Positions 54,596-62,916 of a stretch of DNA of 64,000 nt are shown piece by piece. The first letter of the stretch is position 1. Each line of letters opens with the position of its first letter. A program made the position numbers and the translations under genes. The stretch is taken from assembly GCF_003315485.1 (NCBI RefSeq), contig NZ_QNSE01000010.1, forward strand, positions 146,108-210,107, written 5' to 3'. The notes under the pieces were generated by a model. The model was not told the origin of the DNA. It saw only the letters and a list, made by a program, of their open reading frames with translations, and made no database searches. Origin of the DNA: Marinomonas rhizomae. GTDB lineage: Bacteria > Pseudomonadota > Gammaproteobacteria > Pseudomonadales > Marinomonadaceae.

Positions 54596-55103
54596 AATGA
54601 CTTCCACCCACCTCTTTTTCGAACCACTCCACATCCCAGTATTGGCCAAATTTTCGGCCTACTTCTCGGTAGATACCAACAGATTCAAAGTCGAATTTTT
54701 CATGGATAATACGTGAAGCTTCATTAGGTAAGGTGATGCCCGCGTAGGCACGATGTACGTCTTCTGTTTCCAGTTGCTCAAAAAGCTCAAGGTACAAGGC
54801 GGTTCCCAAACCTCGGCCTTTTGTATTTGGCTTGAGGTAAATACTCACTTCTACTGAGGTTTCATAGGCACGTTTTGGCTTGAATGGTCCGCTACAAGCG
54901 TAGCCAAGAATATCACCGTCTTGTTCGGCCACCAGTAACCGGTGCCGACCGGTTAGAGCAAATTGCGCAAACCAAACCGCTCGGCCGTCGATTGTGTAAG
55001 GCTCAATATCAAAAGTCGCCGGCGTGTTCACTATGTAATGGTTATACAGATCCGTTAACGCAGGTAGATCCTCAATCACAGCAGGACGAATTTGAACACT
55101 CAT
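54594..55103 (-). CDS. GNAT N-acetyltransferase (phosphinothricin acetyltransferase-like)
   Basis: A 169-residue GNAT enzyme with IRPAVIEDLPALTDLYNHYIVNTPATFD, the SVEVSIYLKPNTKGRGLGTALYLEL acetyl-CoA-binding region (Q/RxxGxG/A = KGRGLG) and ITLPNEASRIIHEKFDFESVGIYREVGRKFGQYWDVEWF. This is the Pat/MnaT type, which acetylates phosphinothricin, methionine sulfone/sulfoximine or related amino acids. The natural substrate is unknown. Monocistronic. Confidence 0.9.
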   Translation of the reverse strand: MSVQIRPAVIEDLPALTDLYNHYIVNTPATFDIEPYTIDGRAVWFAQFALTGRHRLLVAEQDGDILGYACSGPFKPKRAYETSVEVSIYLKPNTKGRGLGTALYLELFEQLETEDVHRAYAGITLPNEASRIIHEKFDFESVGIYREVGRKFGQYWDVEWFEKEVGGSH

Positions 55104-55267
55104 GTTATCTCCCAGTGGTAATTATCTAAAGCTACATTACTTTCAACAACATAGCGTTTTATTAAACGTTATTCCATCAACTCTGGCCATCTTGCCGACC
55201 AACAACAATAGTGAAGATACAAAATGACGAGTGCGGGGATTTATTCATCTAACCCTAGTTGTTTGCA

Positions 55268-57115
55268 TTAACACTCATATCCTTCTATTTTCACACAATT
55301 CCGACCCGTTTTTTTGGCAACATAAAGCGCTTGATCTGCGCGTTGCAGTAGGCTATCTAGGTCATCATTGGGCTGATAAAGGGCACAGCCAAAACTACAG
55401 GTAACCTGAAAGCTTTGCTCGTCATGGATAATCACACTGGTTTCGATTTTTTTTCTGATACGCTCAGCGACTAAGGTCAAGGTTTTCAAATCAGTACAGG
55501 GCGTAATAATAGCAAACTCTTCGCCCCCCATTCTGGCAGCAACATCATTTGACCGTATGCTTTCACAAATTGACTGGGCCATGCTTTGTAAGGCCTTATC
55601 GCCTGCGGCATGTCCGTAACGATCGTTCACGCTTTTGAAAAAATCAGCATCCATCTGAATCATGCCACATAGGGTATTGTCCTGCTTTGACTGAGAAATA
55701 ATGCGCTTTCCGTTACAAATAAAAGATCGCCTGTTTGCGATGTTCGTCAGAGCATCGGTACGAGCCTCTTTCTCTGCTCTTTGCTTCTCTGATAGCAGTT
55801 GCCGTGTTTTCTCTTCAACCTGTTTTTCCAGCTCTGCTGCATGGTTTTGTACCAGTAATAAATAATCCTGTTCTATTTTTTCATTAGCTTTTTGTGTCTG
55901 TCGTGCCTGTAAAGTCAGTGTTATAAACAGTAGCGTGGTTTCAACAATGGCTGCGATAATTGGGATATGAAGAGCGGTAATATCCTGCACCAAGAGCCCA
56001 TTATCCCGAAACGGGTAACTGAAAACCGCATAGGTATATAACAACCATGCACCACTAAATATGAGTGCCAACGAGTTACCTTGTCGCCACCTTAATAGCC
56101 CAGAAAAAATTAGCAACGGGAAGCCCAGCATACTGACTTTTAAAAAGTCGATGCTCAAACTGTACATTCCAAGATAAAAAAGTGGGATTTGCGACACTCC
56201 CACCAAAACATTCAGCCTTAACAGAATATCGAGTTTTGGCAGATACTTTTTTGTCTGCAAAAAAGCCCGCCCAAACATCATGGCAAACGCGACCATCAAA
56301 CCAGAGTAAATCCAGAAGTGCTCTATCAAACTCGCGCTGTTTGTAATGTTGGGAATCAGGCCAGAGGTTTTCCCCCACACCAGAATAGAAAAGAAAATAT
56401 AGCCACTGTAATACAGGAAACTCGATTGACGCAGACTGATAAAAAGAATCAAAGACAGCAGCATGATAATCAGGAAAATACCAAATACCGTGCTATAGAA
56501 GACAATCTCAAGAGTCTTTGCGGATTCAAGCGCTTTGGGATTCCATATTAGAAAATCCACATAAACCGCTTGGCCTGTTTTATCAGCCGTTTTAACAAAA
56601 TATTGCCGAGTTTCACCAGGCTTTAAGATTGTTTCAAAAACGGGTCGCAGCTGATTAAGCGGCCGTTTAGCCCCCGCCTCCCGGATCGTAGAAAAGTCTT
56701 CATCAAACTCTTCTGGAGATGATACATCCCGCTGGAAAAGCCAAATATCTTCAGGAATGTGGTTAAGATATTCTAAATAAAGGGTGTGCTCTTCATCGGT
56801 TGAGTTATGCAGCTTAAACGCCATCCAAATCGAACTGCTCGGGTAACCTATACCGGAATAGCCCGATGCAACAACCTTAAAGCGCCCCGCTTGTTCTAAG
56901 GCGGCGGCTTCATGCACAGTTAAGCGATATTCCGGGTCTTCAAAATAAGAGATTCGGGGAAACACAGAAACGCCACTTTCCGACCCCGTAATACTAACCG
57001 CTTCTGTCTCTGCCGCAGATGTAGAGGATAAAGAGAGAGCGAAGATAAAGAACCCAAAAATTAAACACAACCGTCTTAGTGTCAAAATACTCCGCACCTC
57101 TGTAATGGTAATCAC
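55268..57115 (-). CDS. 7TM-DISM membrane diguanylate cyclase
   Basis: A 615-residue receptor. A signal-peptide-like helix (about 12-34) is followed by a periplasmic 7TMR-DISMED2 domain (about 45-175), seven membrane helices (about 185-385), a coiled coil (about 400-440, KQVEEKTRQLLSEKQRAEKEA) and a GGDEF domain from 445 with active GGEEF in RMGGEEFAII. It should make cyclic di-GMP in response to an extracellular ligand, perhaps a carbohydrate-like one, given DISMED2 relatives. Monocistronic, minus strand. Confidence 0.92.
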   Translation of the reverse strand: MITITEVRSILTLRRLCLIFGFFIFALSLSSTSAAETEAVSITGSESGVSVFPRISYFEDPEYRLTVHEAAALEQAGRFKVVASGYSGIGYPSSSIWMAFKLHNSTDEEHTLYLEYLNHIPEDIWLFQRDVSSPEEFDEDFSTIREAGAKRPLNQLRPVFETILKPGETRQYFVKTADKTGQAVYVDFLIWNPKALESAKTLEIVFYSTVFGIFLIIMLLSLILFISLRQSSFLYYSGYIFFSILVWGKTSGLIPNITNSASLIEHFWIYSGLMVAFAMMFGRAFLQTKKYLPKLDILLRLNVLVGVSQIPLFYLGMYSLSIDFLKVSMLGFPLLIFSGLLRWRQGNSLALIFSGAWLLYTYAVFSYPFRDNGLLVQDITALHIPIIAAIVETTLLFITLTLQARQTQKANEKIEQDYLLLVQNHAAELEKQVEEKTRQLLSEKQRAEKEARTDALTNIANRRSFICNGKRIISQSKQDNTLCGMIQMDADFFKSVNDRYGHAAGDKALQSMAQSICESIRSNDVAARMGGEEFAIITPCTDLKTLTLVAERIRKKIETSVIIHDEQSFQVTCSFGCALYQPNDDLDSLLQRADQALYVAKKTGRNCVKIEGYEC

Positions 57116-57429
57116 CTAGTCAGGTTAAGTTTATACCAGCATTGTAGGAATTGAATATACTAGGGGTTCACTGAGTAAAATCATTTTAAATTAACAGACA
57201 CTATGCGCGAATTCCGTGCACGAACCATTCGAGTCAAACTATTATAATCAGATACAGAATACGCGGGGGTATTTACCTAACTCTCAATACATGTGTTTTG
57301 GCCTAATACCCAAAAGGCATTGGCTGCTAGACGAACAACGACAACGCCTCTTAATTACATAAAAAAGGCAACCTATTGCTAGACTGCCTTTGGTTTTCTC
57401 TTACTCTTGGTGTAAAAACACCCTTATAA
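57116..57429. other. Intergenic region with a minus-strand terminator
   Basis: About 314 bp without a gene. At its left end is the cyclase promoter region; at 57361-57393 a minus-strand hairpin, AAAGGCA ... TGCCTTT followed by T, terminates the lipoprotein gene. The remainder holds nothing I can identify. Confidence 0.6.
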
Positions 57430-58302
57430 TTATTTTCCGCCAGAGACCGCAAAGCCGCTAAAGCCACCCATTGGCAGGTCGGCCATTAAAGTTGCTACGC
57501 CTGTCATAAGGTTCATAGAATAAAGCCCAGCTTTTGATGCCCCTTCGAGCTGCAATACAGCGTAAGCGGCGTCAGAACCTTCTTTGGCAGAAACAATATC
57601 GAAGCCACCCATTGATGATACGTCTACAGCCTTGCCATTAATGGTGATCTTAGCAACGGTTTTTAATTCGCCTGCATTATTAGCAAGGCTGACCAAAGAG
57701 TCTGTTTTACTGTCTAACGCAAACTGGAAAGTGCTCGACGCTTTTGCACCGGCAATGGCGTTCGTGTAAGCGTTTGCAAAAATCTCAGGCGTCATGCCTT
57801 CGTTGCTGTCGCCTTTTGCATAGAATGTTGAGGTGAATTTTAATACTGAATTGGCACGCTTATCTTCTTTACCAAAACCAACTGGGAAATACACCAAGTT
57901 TGTACCATCAGAACCCACCATACGAACGGCATCGATTTTGTTATTAAAATCCATCGCGGTTGCAGAAGCACCCTTAGAAATCATGACACCTTTTGTGAAG
58001 CTAGCACCAAGATCGGTTAGCTTACCTGTCTTAGTATCAACAGCATAAACCGCGCCGTTGGAATAACCCAACAGCTCGTCAGTGACGGGGCGATAAGCCA
58101 CGGCATCCAGCTTATTACTTAGCGTAAAAGTATCCATTTTAGCAGGAGACGCGATAGACCCCATTGTGATCAAGGTCGTTCCATTGTTAGCAAGGGCGTA
58201 TCCAGCGATAGGACTATCTTGATCTGATGTTCCATAAAAGCCAGTTGAACAAGCAGAAACAGCGAAAGCAGTTGTGGCAGCAATAATTGTCTTTTTCATC
58301 AT
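57430..58302 (-). CDS. DUF4394-domain lipoprotein
   Basis: A 290-residue exported protein. It begins MMKKTIIAATTAFAVSAC, with a lipobox (VSAC) at the end of the signal sequence, so it is probably lipid-anchored. The mature region is a DUF4394 beta-propeller-like fold with repeated strands such as LITMGSIASPAKMDTFTLSNKLDAVAYRPVTDELLGYS. Function unknown; the family occurs in exported proteins. The start with AGGAT is at 58302, or the next ATG at 58299, rather than 58308. Confidence 0.82.
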   Translation of the reverse strand: MMKKTIIAATTAFAVSACSTGFYGTSDQDSPIAGYALANNGTTLITMGSIASPAKMDTFTLSNKLDAVAYRPVTDELLGYSNGAVYAVDTKTGKLTDLGASFTKGVMISKGASATAMDFNNKIDAVRMVGSDGTNLVYFPVGFGKEDKRANSVLKFTSTFYAKGDSNEGMTPEIFANAYTNAIAGAKASSTFQFALDSKTDSLVSLANNAGELKTVAKITINGKAVDVSSMGGFDIVSAKEGSDAAYAVLQLEGASKAGLYSMNLMTGVATLMADLPMGGFSGFAVSGGK

Positions 58303-58331
58303 AATCATCCTATATGAGTTGTATTAGTAAA

Positions 58332-58346
58332 CTGGGTGTCACCCAG
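58332..58346. promoter_or_regulatory. Palindrome upstream of the DUF4394 lipoprotein gene
   Basis: CTGGGTGTCACCCAG is a 15-bp perfect inverted repeat about 30 bp upstream of the lipoprotein start, followed by a second GGGTGGC. It could be a regulator site or RNA hairpin in the leader; no regulator can be assigned. Confidence 0.35.
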
Positions 58347-58577
58347 TTGGGTGGCTCATACAGAGATACTCATCTTTTTAAAAAAGGTTTCAGATAAATG
58401 ATAATTTTTTAAAAAATTTTTTGGGTGATAAAAATGCGGGGGTAATGAAGAGTGATCATAGAAGCTCCATAAACGGCCACCCATAACGAATCGGCTTAGG
58501 TTGTTTGTCATCCTCCACTTGAGATAAAACCAACCCAGTACCATAATCAGGTATTATTTGGTATCAAGGAGATCGCA

Positions 58578-58820
58578 ATGGCGAAAAATACTAGCATTAC
58601 GCTTGGTGAACATTTTGATAGCTTTATCAGTAGCCAGATCCAAAGTGGACGCTATGGCTCAGCAAGTGAAGTGATTCGCTCCGCTTTACGTTTACTCGAA
58701 ACACAAGAAACAAAAATGAACACCTTACGACAGCTGCTCGTTGAAGGTGAAGAAAGTGGTATGGCGGATTATGACCTCGATTCATTGATCAATGAACTCG
58801 ATAACGAAGAGACAAAATGA
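58578..58820 (+). CDS. parD: ParD-family antitoxin
   Basis: An 80-residue ribbon-helix-helix antitoxin (NTSITLGEHFDSFISSQIQSGRYGSASEVIRSALRLLE) with a C-terminal toxin-binding tail. It should neutralise ParE and repress the operon; an imperfect inverted repeat (TACCATAAT ... ATTATTTGGTA) just upstream is a likely operator. AAGGAG precedes the ATG. It overlaps parE by 4 bp (ATGA). Confidence 0.94.
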   Translation: MAKNTSITLGEHFDSFISSQIQSGRYGSASEVIRSALRLLETQETKMNTLRQLLVEGEESGMADYDLDSLINELDNEETK

Positions 58821-59116
58821 AACCATTCCAACTTACCATCAAGGCAAAATCCGATTTGAAATATATTGCCTTATTTACCTTCCGTCGGTGGGGGCGAGAG
58901 CAGCGAAATATTTATCTAAAACAATTCGATGAGTCATTTTGGCTATTAGCTGAAAACCCTGACATTGGCAAAGCATGTGATGAAACCAGAAATGGCTACC
59001 GAAAGTTTCTGCAAGGAAGCCATGTTATTTTTTATCAACAAATTGATAGCCAACACATCCAGATAATCAGAATCTTGCATAAGAGCATGGATGTGAATCC
59101 AATGTTTGGGGCATAA
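58817..59116 (+). CDS. parE: ParE-family toxin
   Basis: A 99-residue RelE/ParE toxin with the family start FQLTIKAKSDLKYIALFTFRRWGREQRNIYLKQF and the C-terminal FYQQIDSQHIQIIRILHKSMDVNPMF. ParE-type toxins poison DNA gyrase. Its stop codon lies inside the first attC core (59111-59117), on the opposite strand to the cassette genes. Confidence 0.94.
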   Translation: MKPFQLTIKAKSDLKYIALFTFRRWGREQRNIYLKQFDESFWLLAENPDIGKACDETRNGYRKFLQGSHVIFYQQIDSQHIQIIRILHKSMDVNPMFGA

Positions 59117-59167
59117 CGTCTTAATTCAGCTGCCGCGTTAGCGGTCGGCTGGAATGATTTGTTAGCT
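59111..59167 (-). repeat. attC site 1 (57 bp)
   Basis: Plus-strand core GCATAAC at 59111 and GTTAGCT at 59161 bound an imperfect palindrome (GCCGCGTTAGCGGTCGGC centre). It follows the HTH gene of the DUF2975 cassette and is the distal end of the visible array. Confidence 0.88.
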
Positions 59168-59380
59168 GTCTTTATTATCATCTGAATATTCTAAAATATC
59201 CCCAGGCTGACAGTCTAAGTGCTTACAAATTGCATCTAATGTTGTCATTCTGATTGCCTTCGCTTTTCCTGTTTTTAGTATAGATAGATTTTGCTCTGTA
59301 ATACCAACTAACTTAGCCAGTTCATTTGATTTCATTTTCCTACTCACCAAGATGAGGTCAAGATTGATTCTAATAGTCAT
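59162..59380 (-). CDS. Cro/C1-type HTH protein (cassette, with DUF2975)
   Basis: A 72-residue single-domain Xre/YozG-like regulator (MTIRINLDLILVSRKMKSNELAKLVGITEQNLSILKTGKAKAIRMTTLDAICKHLDCQPGDILEY). It begins 9 bp after the DUF2975 gene, and this pairing is a recurrent one in which the HTH protein likely regulates or co-acts with the membrane protein. It ends inside attC 1. Confidence 0.9.
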   Translation of the reverse strand: MTIRINLDLILVSRKMKSNELAKLVGITEQNLSILKTGKAKAIRMTTLDAICKHLDCQPGDILEYSDDNKDS

Positions 59381-59389
59381 TGAAAGCGC

Positions 59390-59920
59390 TCATACAGTCA
59401 TTTGATTTTCTTCAGCTAATTTTCTACCTTCGTCCACAATCCAAGAAATAACATAAATAAAAGTAGCCACAATAATTACAATCAACTGCTCAGAACCAAA
59501 GCCAATGCTTAACCCCCTTTCTCCAATTGGATTGCTCCAAGAAAAGATAACACTTTTGCCCGATTCATAGGCAATAGATAAAAACACCCAGAGGAGTAAT
59601 AGTCTTGACGTTGTCTTAAATAGACTTACATGCGTCATTGAAAAAACAATTCCCTCTTTATAGTATGAAAACAGTTTCCTTACATTAAGCAATATTAATA
59701 TCAATGTACTTAGAGGAAGTAAGCTTGAAATAAAGCCTATCGCTTGCATTTCTAGTGGAAGCGCGTGAGCTTCTATTGGGGATGAATTAGCTGACATTAT
59801 TGGGTATTGATTAATAAAAAACCAATAAGACACATAATAAACGGGAACAATGGCAATACTTATTGACAAAATAAAGTGAATAAAACTACTTAAATATTTT
59901 ATTTTTGATGACTGTTGCAT
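59390..59920 (-). CDS. DUF2975 membrane protein (cassette)
   Basis: A 176-residue inner-membrane protein with four hydrophobic helices (about 12-33, 52-76, 98-118, 137-160) and a charged C-terminus (DEGRKLAEENQMTV), matching the DUF2975 family. Function unknown. The ATG at 59920 has a GGAG site 7 bases upstream and is preferred over the upstream start at 59953. It forms a two-gene cassette with the HTH gene. Confidence 0.83.
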   Translation of the reverse strand: MQQSSKIKYLSSFIHFILSISIAIVPVYYVSYWFFINQYPIMSANSSPIEAHALPLEMQAIGFISSLLPLSTLILILLNVRKLFSYYKEGIVFSMTHVSLFKTTSRLLLLWVFLSIAYESGKSVIFSWSNPIGERGLSIGFGSEQLIVIIVATFIYVISWIVDEGRKLAEENQMTV

Positions 59921-60043
59921 ACTATAACTCCATAACGACTGTTTAAGTTGCAAAATATATTACATTGACAGTTATCTAAAAACAATAAGTAATTATCGTT
60001 TTTCGATAAATTAACTAAAGATAGTTTAGAATGCGACTGTAGC

Positions 60044-60171
60044 AGCTAACGCCGCATTAAGGTGTGAACAACGCGACCACTGAACCTAACCATACCACCG
60101 TAAACACTGAACTCAACGATGGAATGAAAAATGCCAAGCATTGAGAATCACCCTTTAATGCTTTGTTATGG
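60044..60171 (-). repeat. attC site 2 (128 bp)
   Basis: Cores AGCTAAC at 60044 and GTTATGG at 60165 are 128 bp apart, the length of VCR-like sites. It starts just after the nucleotidyltransferase-like gene, whose stop codon lies in the GTT core. Confidence 0.85.
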
Positions 60172-60648
60172 CGCTGAACTTGAAGCTAACTGCTGAACGT
60201 CTATGAGGTCTACTTCCCTACCCAATATTCGCTTATATTCTACCAACTGATGAACCGGAATGACCTGTAATTCAATACCTTGATAGCTTTTGACAACTGA
60301 CTTTGAGAAGTCGATTTCAAGTTGGTGCCACGAACCATCCAGTGAAGATTGGATCTTGGTATGTTGAGCCAAACCTATTTCAACTTTTTGATTTCGATAG
60401 ATTAACTGAAAATACTCTAAGTCCCAGCCATATTCCGAGTAATGAGTAAGTGGCTTAGAAACATACTGTGAAACATGAGCTAATACTTTTTTTGCATCTG
60501 AATTGTGGATATAGAGGTCGATGTCTGCGACTTCACGACTGCCACCATGAATCGTTGCCGCCAACCCACCGACTATTTGATACTCGATATTCTCCGATTC
60601 CAAAAGACCTTTGAGCCAGTTCAAGGCTACTTTTACTTTCTCGCTCAT
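60166..60648 (-). CDS. Nucleotidyltransferase-like cassette protein
   Basis: A 160-residue protein with GGLAATIHGGSREVADIDLYI (about 27-47), the G-G/S...D-x-D pattern of the nucleotidyltransferase superfamily (DIDL gives two Asp). Relatives include AbiEii-type and MNT-like proteins and many integron-cassette genes. Only part of the catalytic triad is visible, so activity is uncertain. No partner toxin or antitoxin is seen in the cassette. AGGGAA precedes the ATG. Confidence 0.72.
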   Translation of the reverse strand: MSEKVKVALNWLKGLLESENIEYQIVGGLAATIHGGSREVADIDLYIHNSDAKKVLAHVSQYVSKPLTHYSEYGWDLEYFQLIYRNQKVEIGLAQHTKIQSSLDGSWHQLEIDFSKSVVKSYQGIELQVIPVHQLVEYKRILGREVDLIDVQQLASSSAP

Positions 60649-60678
60649 ATAGTTCCCTTAGCTGATTCTATCCCTGCG

Positions 60679-60735
60679 CCATAACGCCCGCATCATGCGC
60701 CGCCGAAGGCGGTCGCATGGATGGGCTTGTTATGT
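60679..60735 (-). repeat. attC site 3 (57 bp)
   Basis: CCATAAC at 60679 and GTTATGT at 60729 bound GCCCGCATCATGCGCCGCC ... GGCGGTCGCATGGATGGGC, a textbook palindromic attC with a GCCGAAGGC tip. Confidence 0.92.
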
Positions 60736-61245
60736 TCAATACTCCCAGTCTCTGTATGTTTCATTTTGAGTTTTCATATCCTCATACAGCCAGACCATTC
60801 TATCCAAAAACCAGCTTTTCCCGAGATATGCCATCATTACTCCAAATACAGCTCCCCAGACTGAGTAGTAAATAGTTGACCAGATGGATAAGAGTAGCCC
60901 CACTGAAGATATCCCATTCAAAATATTGTGTAGAGCCGTAGTGTGATGATCTGGAAGTGGAATATTATCTCTGTTCAAGTAAACTCGTTCTCCCAAAACA
61001 GCTTTGGACGCCCAGTTTTTTGTTGATTTTGGTTTATCGAATAAAATCGGATTAAAAAACATCCAAAGAACTGAAACCAACCCTGGTACTAAGCACCACC
61101 ACTCAATCCAAGTCCGGCTCCAGAAAGCAATAACTATAAAGGGTAAGACTGAGTACCTAGTCCAGACACTTATAGGATTTGCATGTTTCATCCAGTTTTC
61201 ATCAGTTAAGCGAAATACATTTGCAACCTTTCTTTCGAATGTCAT
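60736..61245 (-). CDS. DUF6653-like membrane protein (cassette)
   Basis: A 169-residue protein with three to four hydrophobic stretches (about 31-50, 56-72, 108-140). NWMKHANPISVWTRYSVLPFIVIAFWSRTWIEWW and FNPILFDKPKSTKNWASKAVLGERVYL resemble the DUF6653 family of small membrane proteins that I recall from integron cassettes. Function unknown. It ends immediately before attC 3. Confidence 0.75.
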   Translation of the reverse strand: MTFERKVANVFRLTDENWMKHANPISVWTRYSVLPFIVIAFWSRTWIEWWCLVPGLVSVLWMFFNPILFDKPKSTKNWASKAVLGERVYLNRDNIPLPDHHTTALHNILNGISSVGLLLSIWSTIYYSVWGAVFGVMMAYLGKSWFLDRMVWLYEDMKTQNETYRDWEY

Positions 61246-61276
61246 TAGGCTTGCTTACCTCGAAATTGATAGAAGA

Positions 61277-61355
61277 ACATAACGTTTAAGTAAGGGGCGC
61301 GACGTTAGGAGCGTCCCAGCGAGCAGAGCGAGCGAACTTGACTTGCTTGTTAGAT
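61277..61355 (-). repeat. attC site 4 (79 bp)
   Basis: ACATAAC at 61277 and GTTAGAT at 61349 bound a palindromic interior (GGGGCGCGACG ... CGTCCC, and GCGAGCAGAGCGAGC). It follows the SDR gene. Confidence 0.85.
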
Positions 61356-61362
61356 GACATTT

Positions 61363-62100
61363 TCACGTTAAGTTTAACCCGCCATCAGATAAGATAATTT
61401 CACCAGTTAAATAGGAACTATTGATTAACATTGCTGCTACATAGGCTATTTCTTCTGGTTGGGCACCGCGTTTCATTGGCGCTTTATTTTGCCAAAGCTC
61501 ACGCGCAGCAGCCCAATCTTTGCTCATGGGGGTATGAACTAATCCAGGGGCTATTGCGTTGACTCTAATATTAGGCCCCAAGTTCAAGGCCAGAAGTTTC
61601 GTCATGTGATTAAGTGCAGCTTTAGTGACCGAATAAGGAATTGATGCGCCTTTAGGTCGAATACCTGCGTGAGAACTGATATTTAGAATACAACTAGGCG
61701 TATTTTCAGAAGACGAGTTTTTTAGCATTGATTCAGCTTCAGAAATAAGTGTCCAAGGAGAAATAACATTCACCTCATAAAGCTTTCTCCATATTTCAGG
61801 AGTAGCTGCTTTTAGATCTGCATGTTCAATAACCTCTGTTAGCGCTGCGTTATTTACTAATACATCTAAGCGACCATACTTGGAAGAAACTTGCTCAATA
61901 AGTGCTTTTGATTCGGTTTGGTTCGACAAGTCGGCTTGGATATAGGAAGCATTTTCACTTTGTGATGCTAGAGCTGCTCCTTCCTCTATAGATGAACGCG
62001 AATGGTAAACGACAGAAAAACCTTCTGAAGCAAGTTGATTAGCAATTGCCTTTCCAATCCCTGATGTTGAACCCGTAACTAGAGCGACTCGATTTTCCAT
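61363..62100 (-). CDS. SDR-family oxidoreductase (cassette)
   Basis: A 245-residue SDR with TGSTSGIG at the start, NNAAL (in place of NNAG), SSHAG, and catalytic Tyr/Lys in PYSVTKAALNH. Substrate unknown; similar enzymes reduce ketones or form part of fatty-acid or secondary pathways. The ATG at 62100 has AGGTG about 6 bases upstream. Its cassette is bounded by attC 5 (62133) and attC 4 (61355). Confidence 0.88.
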   Translation of the reverse strand: MENRVALVTGSTSGIGKAIANQLASEGFSVVYHSRSSIEEGAALASQSENASYIQADLSNQTESKALIEQVSSKYGRLDVLVNNAALTEVIEHADLKAATPEIWRKLYEVNVISPWTLISEAESMLKNSSSENTPSCILNISSHAGIRPKGASIPYSVTKAALNHMTKLLALNLGPNIRVNAIAPGLVHTPMSKDWAAARELWQNKAPMKRGAQPEEIAYVAAMLINSSYLTGEIILSDGGLNLT

Positions 62101-62132
62101 AATTTTCACCTGATTTGTAAGGCTAAGGTTTC

Positions 62133-62204
62133 ATCTAACGCCAGCATTTGCGGCTGATTTGGAGCGCAGCGGAAAAGCAGTCCGGCAACATGCGCTTGTT
62201 AAGT
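62133..62204 (-). repeat. attC site 5 (72 bp)
   Basis: ATCTAAC at 62133 and GTTAAGT at 62198 flank GCGCAGCGG and CGGC-rich palindromic parts. The HEPN-motif gene stop codon lies in its GTT core. Confidence 0.85.
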
Positions 62205-62792
62205 TTTGTCTGTATTTGCAACAAAGTGATTATAATATTTTCGCGCTTCTTCCTCTGGCCCTAACGCAACGTCAATAAGCATTTGAAGACCCCATACAGG
62301 GCCGGGAATCACCTGCTCTAAGTCTAGGTCTTCGGGGTAAGCATCTGGGTCTATGGCCATTTCTAAGTTTTCAAACCACCAAATCTCTATTTTTCTCAGT
62401 AGACCGACCATTTCTTCAAACGCTTCAGCGACATCAAAGTCTACACCTGACGAAGCAAAAGTGAGCATTTCGTGGGCCAAGGTGTTACGACACCTTTTAA
62501 TATGTTCGAATCTTTCTAAATCTTTATCATCAATAGCATGCATATCTTGCAACCATTTCAATGATGCGTAGAGAGGACTTCTATTTAGGCTAAGCACCTT
62601 TTCTTTATATTCAGGACTAACAATCATCCCATTTTCGTCAAATCCATTTGTAAAAAAGCCTTCTATCTTTTCAATAATACTGCTCTTGAGCATTTCGAAG
62701 GCCATTGAAAATATAGAGGCGGTAATAATATTTGTTTTAAGCGTCTCAGGGTGAAGTGCCCGTTCCCATGACGCTTTTACTTTTTCATCCAT
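62199..62792 (-). CDS. HEPN-motif protein of unknown function (cassette)
   Basis: A 197-residue, helix-rich soluble protein. Residues 102-107 read R-N-T-L-A-H, exactly the Rx4H motif (polar residue after Arg) of HEPN-domain RNases and toxins, in ERFEHIKRCRNTLAHEMLTF. A tryptophan-rich helix (EIWWFENLEMA) and an acidic C-terminus follow. HEPN proteins often act in phage defence or toxin-antitoxin pairs, but no antitoxin is seen here. Family not recognised beyond the motif. Confidence 0.65.
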   Translation of the reverse strand: MDEKVKASWERALHPETLKTNIITASIFSMAFEMLKSSIIEKIEGFFTNGFDENGMIVSPEYKEKVLSLNRSPLYASLKWLQDMHAIDDKDLERFEHIKRCRNTLAHEMLTFASSGVDFDVAEAFEEMVGLLRKIEIWWFENLEMAIDPDAYPEDLDLEQVIPGPVWGLQMLIDVALGPEEEARKYYNHFVANTDKT

Positions 62793-62811
62793 TTTTGATC
62801 TCGATAAAGAA

Positions 62812-62912
62812 ACTTAACGCCGCCGTAAGAGGCGGAAAACGCTTGGCTATAATTAGCGACGAAGGACCGCAAGCCAAGCGTTTTGCGTCCTTTCTTGACG
62901 GCTTTGTTATGT
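62812..62912 (-). repeat. attC site 6 (101 bp)
   Basis: ACTTAAC at 62812 and GTTATGT at 62906 bound AACGCTTGGC ... GCCAAGCGTT, a long palindrome, and GCCGCCGTAAGAGGCGG. It follows the zinc-finger gene. Confidence 0.88.
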
Positions 62913-62916
62913 AATT

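Noticed and set aside
55268..57115. Possible histidine kinase
   Set aside because: The 7TM-DISM receptor ends in a GGEEF diguanylate cyclase domain; no histidine kinase motifs are present.
58480..58515. Sequence CATAACG ... TTAGGTTG resembling an attC core before parD
   Set aside because: No matching palindrome or correctly placed opposite core was found; the resemblance is limited to a few bases.
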